A stretch of 64,000 nt of DNA from CAYUET01 sp964443875 (GTDB lineage: Bacteria; Auribacterota; JAFGBW01). Shown piece after piece: positions 49,385 through 58,002 of this stretch. Position numbers and translations under genes: made by a program. The stretch is taken from assembly GCA_964443875.1 (NCBI GenBank), contig CAYUET010000006.1, forward strand, positions 1 through 64,000, read 5' to 3'. Every line of letters starts with the position of its first letter. The first letter of the stretch is position 1. A model generated the notes under the pieces. The model was not told where the DNA came from. It worked only from the letters and a program-made list of their open reading frames with translations, and searched no databases.

Positions 49385-52063
49385 TTACAAGGTCTTTTGG
49401 TTTTCAGGCTGCTTTTTTACTTCAATCATGGCCTTGAGGCTCCTGTAATCCGTTTTTCCTGTTCCCAGAATGGGGATGGCCTGAATTGAAATAATTTTCC
49501 GGATGAAATGAAGGGGACTGAAGCCTGCTTTTTTCAGGTAGTTATTCACCGTATCCCGGTCTGTTGGTTTTACTGAAAAAAGAATAATCTCAGGATTGTT
49601 TTCTTCCGGGCTTGACTCCACTGCGAGCTGCGGGCCTTCATCCTGTTCGGAAGCAAAGAAGGGGATTAATACTTCTTCTATGGCCGGAAGGGAAATCATT
49701 TCTCCCCCGAGTTTTATGAATCTTTTTAAGCGTCCGGCGAAAAATAAGGTATGATCGGTATTTTCAAAAACAAGATCTCCTGTTTTATACCAGTTTTTTT
49801 CTTCGTATTCCAGGAAGGGGGATTCTCCCTGATAACACAGATACCCGTTAAAAATACTTTTACCCCTGACTAAAAGCATCCCGGTTTCCCCGGGTTTTAC
49901 TTTCCGGAAGGTTTCGGGATGAAGAACAATGTATTCCACAGAGGGAAGAACAGGGCCAATCGCATAGGGAACAGGTTTTTCAGGAGAATTAAGACATACA
50001 ATGGGTGAGCATTCGGTAATGCCGTAACCTTCAAAGACATTGATGGAGGGACATTTTCTGGGCAGGGCTTTGTACAGGGATTCCGGACATTTTTCCGCAC
50101 CGCAGGCGGCCATGGTTAGTGATTTCAGCTGATCTTCGGTTCCCGCCCGCATGATTCCGGAAAGAAAGGTGGGGGTGCCGACAAGGAGGGTAACCTGATA
50201 GGCTTCGATCAGTCGGGCCAGATACGCGGCCTCAACAGGATTGGTATGATAAACCGTTTTAAGACGGCTGGCCAGAGGCAGGACAATGTCCACGGTGAGT
50301 CCAAAGGAGTGAAAGGGCGGGAGCATCCCGATCAAAATATCTTTTTGTCTGAGGTGGACCACGCTGAGAATGTCCCTGAGATTGGTAATGAGATTTTCAT
50401 GCGTCAGGGGAACGGCTTTGGGGACATTTTCAGAACCGCTTGTAAAAAGAACAACGGCGGTTTCAGAGACCTTTACCTTTTTAAGACTTGAAAGAGAAAA
50501 ACGGGATTGGAACAGGGCCTGCATTTTACGCCGGAGATTAAATCGTTTAGCCAAATCTTCCAGATAGACGGAATGGGGTTCTATTTCATCCCAGTCATCA
50601 CCCATGGATTCGAGTTTGCTGATGAGAGCGCGAGCTGTCAAAATTGTTTTGATCTTTAAAAGATGAAGGGAATGGAGCAGATTGCGCTGTCCGAGTGTCC
50701 AGTTGAGCATGACCGGGGTTTTTCCGGAAAACAGGAGAGCCAGATAAACGGTTGTGGCAGTCACTGAAGCCGGCAGCATAACCCCGATATAGGTTCCCTC
50801 CATTTTTTCAAATTCTGCCTTGAGCAGAAAAACGGCAATGAGGAGCGTTTTAAAGTTTTTTTCACCGCTTTTCTGGTCGGCAAGAAAAATGGTTTTCGGA
50901 AATTTCTCAGCCTGCCAGAGGAAAAGATCAGTGATTTTTTCACCTGGAGGAATGCAGAGTCGTTCTTCAGGATCCAGAGGAGCAAACCAGGCGGAAGAGA
51001 CGGGTTTCAGGTCCTCCTCGCGGGCGGAAATGCCAAGGCCTGAACAGGCCAGAAGAATATCGCTTACGGTTTTCAGGGATTCGGGTGTATCCACGGCAAA
51101 ACCGAATTCCATTTCAATCCATATAACAAGATCGGCCACGGCAAGGCTGTCCATTCCGAGATCCGCAGAAAGGTTCATGGAGTCTTCGATTTTTTCCTTC
51201 CCGGTCAGTTCTTTCAGCTTGGCATAAACAACTTCCCGTGTTCCGGAGGGGACATCGTCCGCATTTCCCTCTATTTTGAAAGGTTTGGGTTCAGGCAGAG
51301 TCACGACTTTGACAGGATCCCGAAAACTGTAGGAAACGCGCGTATTGGGGGAAGCCTGGGCATTGTAGAACTGTTCCAGATAGGTGTTGATGGTCTGCCG
51401 GTCTCCATTTCTGGGAAAATCTTCGGGCTCCAAAAATTCATAGGTTATGATCCTTTTAGGGGTCAGAAAAATGAAATTTTTCAGAAATACCGCGATTCCG
51501 CGGATCATGGAGGTGATGAAATGGGGAGGCTTCCCATTGTAAGCATAGCTGAAGGAACTGCCCCATAATCCGTTTTGGCGGATAAGCACAATACGGCATT
51601 GGGGGACGGTTTTCAGAAGGGTTTCGACAGCAGAGGCGGAACCGAGGATTTCAAGACGTTCTCTTTTTAAATGCCCGGAAGGATAGAGAAGAAGATTGTT
51701 TCCGCTTTGCAGGATGGATACAAGGGTTTGAATGACAGACTGAGTTCCATCTATGCCGGCTATGCCTCTTCGCTGAAGATTGGGGAGTCGAATCACGCCG
51801 AAGAGATCGGCAAAGTGTTTAAGAAAGGGTTTATCGATCTGGTATTCATCACCCACGCCTCTCGGTTTATATTCAGGGTATAAAAGAAGCGTGAGAAGGA
51901 TGGGATCGATTAACGCGGGATGGTTGGGGAGGAAGAGAATGGAGGATTTGCCTTTATCTGCGATTTCTTTGAATCCCTTAATTTGTCTTTCATAGCGGAG
52001 AGAAAGGATTTTTTCGAATAACCAGACCAGCAGAGAGGATAGAAAGCATTTTAGTGTTTTCAT
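49385..52063 (-). CDS. aas: Acyltransferase-ACP-acyl-ligase fusion, Aas-like
   Basis: The 892-residue protein has three parts. Residues 1 to about 230 are a PlsC-like acyltransferase with NHPALID (HX4D) and LLLYPSGHLKRERLE. Residues about 265-345 are an acyl-carrier domain with the phosphopantetheine Ser in LGMDSLAVADLV. Residues about 370-880 are an AMP-forming ligase: VLFTSGSENVPKAVPLTHENL, GYGITECSPIVCLNSP and WYKTGDLVFE. E. coli Aas has acyltransferase and ligase domains and works with LplT on lysophospholipids, using ACP in trans; here the carrier is built in. It overlaps the transporter gene by 4 bases. The symbol is by analogy. Confidence 0.88.
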   Translation of the reverse strand: MKTLKCFLSSLLVWLFEKILSLRYERQIKGFKEIADKGKSSILFLPNHPALIDPILLTLLLYPEYKPRGVGDEYQIDKPFLKHFADLFGVIRLPNLQRRGIAGIDGTQSVIQTLVSILQSGNNLLLYPSGHLKRERLEILGSASAVETLLKTVPQCRIVLIRQNGLWGSSFSYAYNGKPPHFITSMIRGIAVFLKNFIFLTPKRIITYEFLEPEDFPRNGDRQTINTYLEQFYNAQASPNTRVSYSFRDPVKVVTLPEPKPFKIEGNADDVPSGTREVVYAKLKELTGKEKIEDSMNLSADLGMDSLAVADLVIWIEMEFGFAVDTPESLKTVSDILLACSGLGISAREEDLKPVSSAWFAPLDPEERLCIPPGEKITDLFLWQAEKFPKTIFLADQKSGEKNFKTLLIAVFLLKAEFEKMEGTYIGVMLPASVTATTVYLALLFSGKTPVMLNWTLGQRNLLHSLHLLKIKTILTARALISKLESMGDDWDEIEPHSVYLEDLAKRFNLRRKMQALFQSRFSLSSLKKVKVSETAVVLFTSGSENVPKAVPLTHENLITNLRDILSVVHLRQKDILIGMLPPFHSFGLTVDIVLPLASRLKTVYHTNPVEAAYLARLIEAYQVTLLVGTPTFLSGIMRAGTEDQLKSLTMAACGAEKCPESLYKALPRKCPSINVFEGYGITECSPIVCLNSPEKPVPYAIGPVLPSVEYIVLHPETFRKVKPGETGMLLVRGKSIFNGYLCYQGESPFLEYEEKNWYKTGDLVFENTDHTLFFAGRLKRFIKLGGEMISLPAIEEVLIPFFASEQDEGPQLAVESSPEENNPEIILFSVKPTDRDTVNNYLKKAGFSPLHFIRKIISIQAIPILGTGKTDYRSLKAMIEVKKQPENQKTL

Positions 52064-53439
52064 AGGCTTAATGCGGAATTTCCTTCCAGGATAAGGGTTT
52101 GTTGTTCATAACGGCTGAAGACTATGTTTAAAAGCAACGCTCCGGCAAGGGTAATAAGGCTTAATATAAGAAATTGAGAAGAGGGAAGTAAATGAAGGAA
52201 GGAAAGGGCCCAGTAAAATCCCCCGGATAGAAGAACCCCGCCCATGGCGACGAAGTTTCCGGCGGCAATCACTTTCCCCTTGGAATCAGCGGAGGGGCGG
52301 ATTTGAATGAAAGATTCAATGGGAATCAGGAAAAGGCCTCCAAAGATTCCGGCAGAGGTAAGGCAAAAAAAGACAAAGAGGAAGGAGACGGAAAACCCTT
52401 CATTTGCCGGGGGATCGAAAAAAGAAACACAGGAACAGAGAAGGAGACACAGGCCCATCCCTGAAAGCATTTTCCATAACAGTCGATACCAGTATTGTCC
52501 TTTTGAGAAATAGGAAGAGAGAAGGGCTCCTGCGCCCACGCCCATCATTTCTCCGACACCCAGAACGGAGGTCAGGGTATTGTTCAGCCCGAGCTCTTTT
52601 GTGCCAAGTTCGTTGACAATAAGCACAATGAGCGCACCGGCAAACCAGAAGAAGGTATTTCCCCAGACGCAGAGATTGAGGATTGCATCCTGTGATATTT
52701 CCCTGAGATGGGAAAACGTTTTAAGGGGGCCGGACCATGGAAATGGGGTCCGGGTTTTCAGAGATTGGACAGCCGGAACCCCCAGGCTTACAACCAGCCC
52801 GAGAAGGGACGTGAAAAGAACGAGGATGGCAAGCAGAGCCTGCCCTTTCGGGGTTTGATTGTGCTCATGAAGATAGTCCGTCAGAATAAAATTTCCGGTG
52901 AAGTCCAGAACGAAGCCTGCCGAGGCGATTCCTGTCAGGATACCAAGCGTTGAGACCATTTTTATGATTCCGTTGGCCCTGTTGACATAGGAGCGGGGAT
53001 AGATTTCCGGGATCGTTCCATTAAGGGCCGGGCTGAAAAGGGAGGCATGGGCTCCCATGAGGGCAACCATGGTCAGGATGAGGATCCAGCTTAAAGAATG
53101 AAGGCTGTTTCCGGTTTTAAGGCAGATCATCCCCAGGGCCCCTGCGGTCATGGCGACAAGCTCAAGAAGTTTGACCGCGATCACCACATTTCTTTTGGTG
53201 AAACGATCCGCCAGCCAGCCGGCGATGGAGGTCAGAAAAAGATAGGGAAGGGTAAAAAGAACGGTGGCCATGCCCTGGGCATCATTCATTCCGGCATTGA
53301 CAGCCAAAAGAAGTGCCGCCTGCTTGAAAAAATTATCGTTGAAAATACTGAGGGAATAAGTTGCGGCCATGGCTATAAATTTTTTGCGGGCCTTGCGGAC
53401 GATCAGGAGATCGTTATCTGACGCTAAAGGTTGAGTCAC
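52060..53439 (-). CDS. lplT: MFS transporter, LplT-like
   Basis: The 459-residue protein has about twelve membrane helices of the major facilitator superfamily. The N-terminus AATYSLSIFNDNFFKQAALL is the typical LplT/FNDNxFK opening, and AGWLADRFTKRNVVIAVKLL is the loop 2-3 motif. LplT flips lysophospholipids across the inner membrane to Aas. The gene lies first, overlapping the Aas-like gene by 4 bases, the same pairing as E. coli lplT-aas. A role in phospholipid repair or recycling is therefore likely. It lies 6 bases after the CpaF-like gene, so all three may be one transcript. Confidence 0.9.
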   Translation of the reverse strand: MTQPLASDNDLLIVRKARKKFIAMAATYSLSIFNDNFFKQAALLLAVNAGMNDAQGMATVLFTLPYLFLTSIAGWLADRFTKRNVVIAVKLLELVAMTAGALGMICLKTGNSLHSLSWILILTMVALMGAHASLFSPALNGTIPEIYPRSYVNRANGIIKMVSTLGILTGIASAGFVLDFTGNFILTDYLHEHNQTPKGQALLAILVLFTSLLGLVVSLGVPAVQSLKTRTPFPWSGPLKTFSHLREISQDAILNLCVWGNTFFWFAGALIVLIVNELGTKELGLNNTLTSVLGVGEMMGVGAGALLSSYFSKGQYWYRLLWKMLSGMGLCLLLCSCVSFFDPPANEGFSVSFLFVFFCLTSAGIFGGLFLIPIESFIQIRPSADSKGKVIAAGNFVAMGGVLLSGGFYWALSFLHLLPSSQFLILSLITLAGALLLNIVFSRYEQQTLILEGNSALSL

Positions 53440-53445
53440 AGAACA

Positions 53446-54693
53446 TTATCCGTTAAAAATCGAGGTATCAATATCCACTCCTTTTTTATGAATCCGTCTC
53501 AGGATTTCAGGTTTATGGAGACATTTAAAGGATCCTGAAATTTTACCGTCTTTTATTTCATCGTCAAGAAGATAGCGGAAAATATCGCTTGTCCCGATGA
53601 GGCCGTTTGAAAAGCCGGTGATTTCAGAAATATGGGTTATTTTTCTGGAACCGTCGGGCATTTGTTCATGCTGGAGGATCAGATGAACCCCCGAGGCAAT
53701 CTGGCGTTTTATTTCAGAAGAAGGAAGATTCAAGCCGGCGTACATGGCCATGGTTTCAAGCCTTCCCATGGCGTCGGCGGGAGTTGAGGCATGAAGAACC
53801 GCCAGGGTGCCGTCATGGCCGCTGTTGACCGCCTGCAGAAAATCCATTGCTTCTTCCCCGCGGAGTTCACCGAGAATAATCCGTGAGGGACGCATGCGCA
53901 GAGTGTTGGAAAATAGATGACGGACACTCACTTCGCCCTTGCCCTCTATATTTTTAGTCCGGGTTAAAAGCCGGACAACGTGTTTCTGATCGAGATGAAG
54001 TTCAAGCGCGTCCTCTATGGTGATGATTCTTTCATGTTCCGGAAGGGTGGAGCATAAGACCCCGAGAGTTGTCGTCTTGCCGCTGCCGGTCGCTCCTGAA
54101 AAAAGGATATTGAGCTTGGCTGCAAGGGCGGCTTTCAGAAATTGAGCCATGGCCGCACTCAAGGTCCCCAGGTTTACCAGATCATCCAGGGAAATGATCG
54201 ATTCCAGGAATTTACGAATAGTCACTGTGGAGCCATCCGGCGCAAGGGGAGGAATAATCACATTTACACGCGATCCGTCCCTGAGGGAGAAGTCAGCATA
54301 AGGGCAGCTTTCATCCACGCGCCGGCCTGTTGATCCCAGCATTTTTTCAATGATATTCCTCAAGTGTTCCTCATCCTCGAATTTTTCTTCTGCCGGGATT
54401 TTCATTCCTTTTTTTTCTATAAAAATGGAATGGGGTCCATTAATCATAATTTCGGTAATCATGGGGTCATTCATCAGTTTTTGAATGGGGCCGAATCCCA
54501 GGAAATCATCGCAGAGTGATTCCAGAATCTGATTTTTTCTGGAATCCTCCATAGGGAGACTGTTTTCTTTTAAAAGGTGTTCCAGAACCGGAAGAGCGAT
54601 GCTTTTGATTTCAGTCCGGGAGGAAACGGTCCTACCCAGTTTAAGTCCGGTTTCAATCCGCAATTCTTTCTTGATCTGTTTTTCAGAAGCCAT
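53446..54693 (-). CDS. CpaF/TadA-family secretion ATPase (orphan)
   Basis: The 415-residue protein is a type II/IV secretion ATPase of the CpaF group. It shows FGPIQKLMNDPMITEIMING, Walker A FSGATGSGKTTTLGVLCSTL, the Asp box RIITIEDALELHLDQKHVVR, and Walker B/His box RMRPSRIILGELRGEEAMDF and SGHDGTLAVLHASTPADAM. Such ATPases power Tad pili or secretion. There are no TadB/TadC, CpaB or RcpA genes beside it. It precedes the LplT-Aas pair on the same strand, 6 bases away, and is divergent from the ABC-pseudopilin operon. Confidence 0.92.
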   Translation of the reverse strand: MASEKQIKKELRIETGLKLGRTVSSRTEIKSIALPVLEHLLKENSLPMEDSRKNQILESLCDDFLGFGPIQKLMNDPMITEIMINGPHSIFIEKKGMKIPAEEKFEDEEHLRNIIEKMLGSTGRRVDESCPYADFSLRDGSRVNVIIPPLAPDGSTVTIRKFLESIISLDDLVNLGTLSAAMAQFLKAALAAKLNILFSGATGSGKTTTLGVLCSTLPEHERIITIEDALELHLDQKHVVRLLTRTKNIEGKGEVSVRHLFSNTLRMRPSRIILGELRGEEAMDFLQAVNSGHDGTLAVLHASTPADAMGRLETMAMYAGLNLPSSEIKRQIASGVHLILQHEQMPDGSRKITHISEITGFSNGLIGTSDIFRYLLDDEIKDGKISGSFKCLHKPEILRRIHKKGVDIDTSIFNG

Positions 54694-54710
54694 GCCGCAC
54701 CCCTTAATAG

Positions 54711-54738
54711 TTGACTCTTTGAGAATTTCAATTAAGAT
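54711..54738 (+). promoter_or_regulatory. Possible promoter of the ABC-pseudopilin operon
   Basis: TTGACT (54711-54716), a 16-base spacer and TAAGAT (54733-54738) precede the first gene. On the opposite strand TTGAAA, 16 bases, then TATTAA in the same region could serve the divergent CpaF-like gene. Confidence 0.4.
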
Positions 54739-54791
54739 AATGATTATAGCATGGATCAGAATGGGGATTAACTAAAATCTTTGGAAGAAAA

Positions 54792-55469
54792 ATGAAGGCC
54801 GGAATTTTCACTATCATTGTTCTTTTCAGTATTTGCCTTAATAGTTACGGGCATGCGGAACACCCTCATTCCGGAGGGGGCCGCTATGGTGCGCTTGCGG
54901 ATTTTTTTGTGTATGACAAGGGTTTGCGTATGGAGTTTTATCTTCCGGCCTATGTTCTTAAAGCCCTCTATGGATTTGACCTGAATCCCGGAGAAATTGA
55001 AGAACAGGCGGGGCTCAGCCGTGTGAATCCAAAGGTCTGTCAGCTGGAAAAGGAGGTTTTAAAACGTCTTCATTTTTTTTCAAACAAGCAAGCTCTGAAT
55101 TTAAAGATTTCAGATCTGCATGAGGTTTCCCTTTCGTATGTTTTTTTTAAAATTGAAATTCAGCCTCCGGATTCAAAAATGGATTCTTTTGAGTTTTATT
55201 ATGATACGCCGGGAGACTATGATCAGTCTGACCGCCTGGCCGTAAGCCTTTATCAGGGGCACGACAAATCCGGCGGCGCCAAAAATGTCGCCTATCTTTA
55301 TGGAAACAGAAAAAAACTGATCTGCCGGGAAGGTATTTCAGAAACCGCTGTCAGCAGGGAGAGCGAACCCTTCAGATGGGGGCAGTTTCTTCTGGTCTTT
55401 TTCCTGGCGTCAGGATATGGACTTTTATCTTTGTTTCAAATGGTGAAAGAAAACAGGAGTGCGGTATGA
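54792..55469 (+). CDS. Exported protein with C-terminal membrane helix, function unknown
   Basis: The 225-residue protein has a signal peptide (FTIIVLFSICLNSYGHAE), a periplasmic part of about 165 residues that starts His-rich (HAEHPHSGGGRYG), and a C-terminal membrane helix (FLLVFFLASGYGLLSLF) with a short basic tail. I do not recognise a family. Its stop overlaps the start of the ABC ATPase by 4 bases, so it is tightly coupled to that transporter and is probably its accessory subunit, facing the periplasm. Confidence 0.75.
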   Translation: MKAGIFTIIVLFSICLNSYGHAEHPHSGGGRYGALADFFVYDKGLRMEFYLPAYVLKALYGFDLNPGEIEEQAGLSRVNPKVCQLEKEVLKRLHFFSNKQALNLKISDLHEVSLSYVFFKIEIQPPDSKMDSFEFYYDTPGDYDQSDRLAVSLYQGHDKSGGAKNVAYLYGNRKKLICREGISETAVSRESEPFRWGQFLLVFFLASGYGLLSLFQMVKENRSAV

Positions 55470-56194
55470 TTGAATGGCAGGGTATAAAAAAGTCTTTTGG
55501 CCCCATGGAGGTACTGAGGGGTGTGGATCTCAAGGTTCCTCAAGGAAGTCTCTTTGGTTTTGCAGGCATCAACGGAGCCGGAAAGTCTACTTTGATCAAG
55601 TGCTTTTTAGGATTTCTGAAAACGGATTCCGGGACCATGACACTTGAGAATCAACCTTTGGATCTTGTTCATTTTAAAAGAGTCATCGGGTATCTGCCCG
55701 AAGTTTTTCAGCCCCCTCTGGATCTTAAATGCTGTGAGTTTTTAAATTACGCGCATTCTCTGATCCGGAAAACAGAGCTTTCCAGAAAAGAGGTTGAGGC
55801 CCTGCTGGAACAGGTCGGACTTCAGGGCTCTTATTCGCTTCTGATCCGTCAGCTTTCCAAGGGAATGCGGCAGAGGCTTGGAATTGCACAGGCCATGGTT
55901 CATTCTCCAAAGATCCTCATCCTGGATGAGCCTTTTTCCGGACTGGATCCCATAGGGCGCTTTGAACTCAAGGAATTATTCAAATCCATTTACAATCAGG
56001 GGAAAACCCTGTTTTTCAGCTCTCATAACCTTTCTGAAATTCAGGATCTGTGTACGCATATGGCTGTTCTGCATAAGGGGAGCATAGAAGCGTTTGATAC
56101 GGTAGACGGCCTTTTGCGGCGGTATCAGTGCAAAAGCCTTGAGAAGGTTTTTTTGACAGCCATCGGGCACCCTTTAAACGGAGAAAGCGAATGA
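55466..56194 (+). CDS. ABC transporter ATPase of an ABC-2 exporter
   Basis: The 242-residue protein is an ABC ATPase: Walker A GINGAGKSTLIKCFLG, signature LSKGMRQRLGIAQAMV, Walker B ILILDEPFSGLDP and switch FFSSHNLSE. It is most like NosF/CcmA-type ATPases that pair with ABC-2 permeases. I chose ATG 55466 with GGAG just upstream; an earlier start at 55376 would lie inside the previous gene. It overlaps both neighbours by 4 bases. The substrate is unknown. The link to a pseudopilin gene downstream recalls pilH of the Myxococcus pilGHI set. Confidence 0.92.
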   Translation: MIEWQGIKKSFGPMEVLRGVDLKVPQGSLFGFAGINGAGKSTLIKCFLGFLKTDSGTMTLENQPLDLVHFKRVIGYLPEVFQPPLDLKCCEFLNYAHSLIRKTELSRKEVEALLEQVGLQGSYSLLIRQLSKGMRQRLGIAQAMVHSPKILILDEPFSGLDPIGRFELKELFKSIYNQGKTLFFSSHNLSEIQDLCTHMAVLHKGSIEAFDTVDGLLRRYQCKSLEKVFLTAIGHPLNGESE

Positions 56195-56961
56195 TTCAGA
56201 TTTTAAAATATACGTTAATTGAACAGATGCGCGGTAAAATATATTTTTCCGCCCTGGGTCTTCTTTTTCTGATTCTGGGGATCAGCTGGATGGGGTCTTC
56301 CATTAATTATAATTTTGGCGAATTTCACCGCACGATTCTTGCTTTCGGGATGAATATGACTCAGCTCCTTGTTGTCGCCATGTCCCTTTTTCTGCCGGTC
56401 AGCCACCTTTCCCTCGAATATGAAAGAGGAACCGCGCAGGTTTTATGGTCTAAGCTCAGAAGCCGTTCCGAATATTATACCGGGAAGTTTGGGGCTTTTT
56501 TAATGCTGATGTTTACACTGATTCTTCTTTCCTCTCTATTTATCGGGGTGCTTGCTTATTTAAACGGGGCGACTGTGAACAGCCTGATCTTTTTAAGTTA
56601 TTTTGTTTTCGGGCTTTTTTGTGAATCAGCCTGTATTATCAGTCTTTGTTTTTTTCTTTATGCCCTTCTATTTTCTTCAGGCCTTTCTTCTTTACTGGGA
56701 CTTTTGATCCTCTATTGCAGTATTTTTCTGGAAACAGCAAAAGAGATTTCTGTAGAAGCTGCGAATCCTTTTATTAAAGCGTTCTATGCGTCCCTTTATT
56801 TTTTATTCCCCAAGCTTGGATATTTTAATTTTGAAAATCATATTATTTATCAGAAGCAGGTCTCTTTCACTTATCTTTTTGCATCGGGCCTCTATGCCTT
56901 TCTTTTTTCCCTGGCTTTGCTGGGCCTTGCCAATGTATTTCTGAAGAAAAGGGAAGTGTAG
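56191..56961 (+). CDS. ABC-2 type permease
   Basis: The 256-residue membrane protein has six hydrophobic helices, with LKYTLIEQMRGKIYFSALGL at the start and SLEYERGTAQVLWSKLRSR, the typical ABC-2 loop after helix 2. It pairs with the ATPase overlapping by 4 bases. The family includes NosY, GldF and PilI-like permeases. The next gene follows after 3 bases. Confidence 0.88.
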   Translation: MIQILKYTLIEQMRGKIYFSALGLLFLILGISWMGSSINYNFGEFHRTILAFGMNMTQLLVVAMSLFLPVSHLSLEYERGTAQVLWSKLRSRSEYYTGKFGAFLMLMFTLILLSSLFIGVLAYLNGATVNSLIFLSYFVFGLFCESACIISLCFFLYALLFSSGLSSLLGLLILYCSIFLETAKEISVEAANPFIKAFYASLYFLFPKLGYFNFENHIIYQKQVSFTYLFASGLYAFLFSLALLGLANVFLKKREV

Positions 56962-56964
56962 AAA

Positions 56965-57999
56965 GTGACGATGCCGTTAAAAGTCGTATTTTTGACAGGG
57001 CTTCTTTTATATGGCTCCCTGGTCTGCAAGACGTATCTGGATCATTCCGGGGAAGCCGGATTTAAAAAACAGTATTTTGCAAGTTTTCCTTCAAAGGTTT
57101 TAATTTGTCTTGCTCTTTTAAACAGGAACATCGCCATCAGCCAGTTTTATCAGTTTCAGATGATTTCCCATTATATCCGCTTTGATCTTCCCGAGGAATA
57201 CTGCGAACACTGCATGGGCCTGCATAAACCCGGATCAGGGCATGAGGCCTCCGTGAAAGATTATGTCGCCGAGAAGACCCGGCTGATTATAAAAAAATAC
57301 ATGTTGAAAAATATTGATGAATTTTTTGATACAGACCGGTTTTATAAGCTCATGGACCTCTCTCTTGAGTTTGATCCGGATAATCTTTTCGTAAGAGAAT
57401 TCGGAATGCATTTATCCAAGAATCATGAGATGATGAGCAAGGCGGTAAAGGTTCTGGAACATATTTATGAAAAATCTCCCCGGTGGGACTACGCCTTTGA
57501 TATCGGCTGGCTGGACTTTTACTGCCTCCGGAATTACGAAGGGGCAAGAGTCTGGTTTAAAAAGGTCCAGGGTTTTTCCAATGCCCCGAGAAGTGCTTTT
57601 AATATGTATCAGGCGACATTCGCTCTTGAAAAGAAATTTGATCAGGCTGTTTTTTCCACAGAAGAACAGCTGAAACAGATCAAAGATCCCTATCTAAGAA
57701 AGAGTCTGGAAGAAAAAAAGGACTGGTTTAAAGCGCTTTCCCTGCTTTCCAAAAGAGCGGTGATGTATAAGAAAAAATACGGGCAGGACATACAGGATCT
57801 CAAAGATCTGGTAAAATCCGGGCTGCTCGCGGCTGTTCCCGAAGATCCCATAGGCACAGGTTTTTACTGGAACAGGGAACTTGGAGAACCGGCAAGCTAT
57901 GACAATCCCTTTGATCTGGTTCAGACCCGTAATCCCATCAATGTTGATAAAATTGATGTGGACTCTGTTTTTTTAACCCGTCAAAACACAGGCGGATAA
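56965..57999 (+). CDS. Membrane-anchored helical-repeat protein, function unknown
   Basis: The 344-residue protein starts with one hydrophobic helix (VVFLTGLLLYGSLVCKTYL) and continues as a helical, TPR-like protein (LMDLSLEFDPDNLFVREFGM, then ARVWFKKVQGFSNAPRSAFN). A CEHCMGLH motif lies at about 76-83. No family is recognised. The start may be GTG 56965 or ATG 56971. It sits between the ABC permease (3 bases) and the pseudopilin (3 bases), so it may link export and pseudopilus assembly; this is inference. Confidence 0.75.
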   Translation: MTMPLKVVFLTGLLLYGSLVCKTYLDHSGEAGFKKQYFASFPSKVLICLALLNRNIAISQFYQFQMISHYIRFDLPEEYCEHCMGLHKPGSGHEASVKDYVAEKTRLIIKKYMLKNIDEFFDTDRFYKLMDLSLEFDPDNLFVREFGMHLSKNHEMMSKAVKVLEHIYEKSPRWDYAFDIGWLDFYCLRNYEGARVWFKKVQGFSNAPRSAFNMYQATFALEKKFDQAVFSTEEQLKQIKDPYLRKSLEEKKDWFKALSLLSKRAVMYKKKYGQDIQDLKDLVKSGLLAAVPEDPIGTGFYWNRELGEPASYDNPFDLVQTRNPINVDKIDVDSVFLTRQNTGG

Positions 58000-58002
58000 G
58001 GC

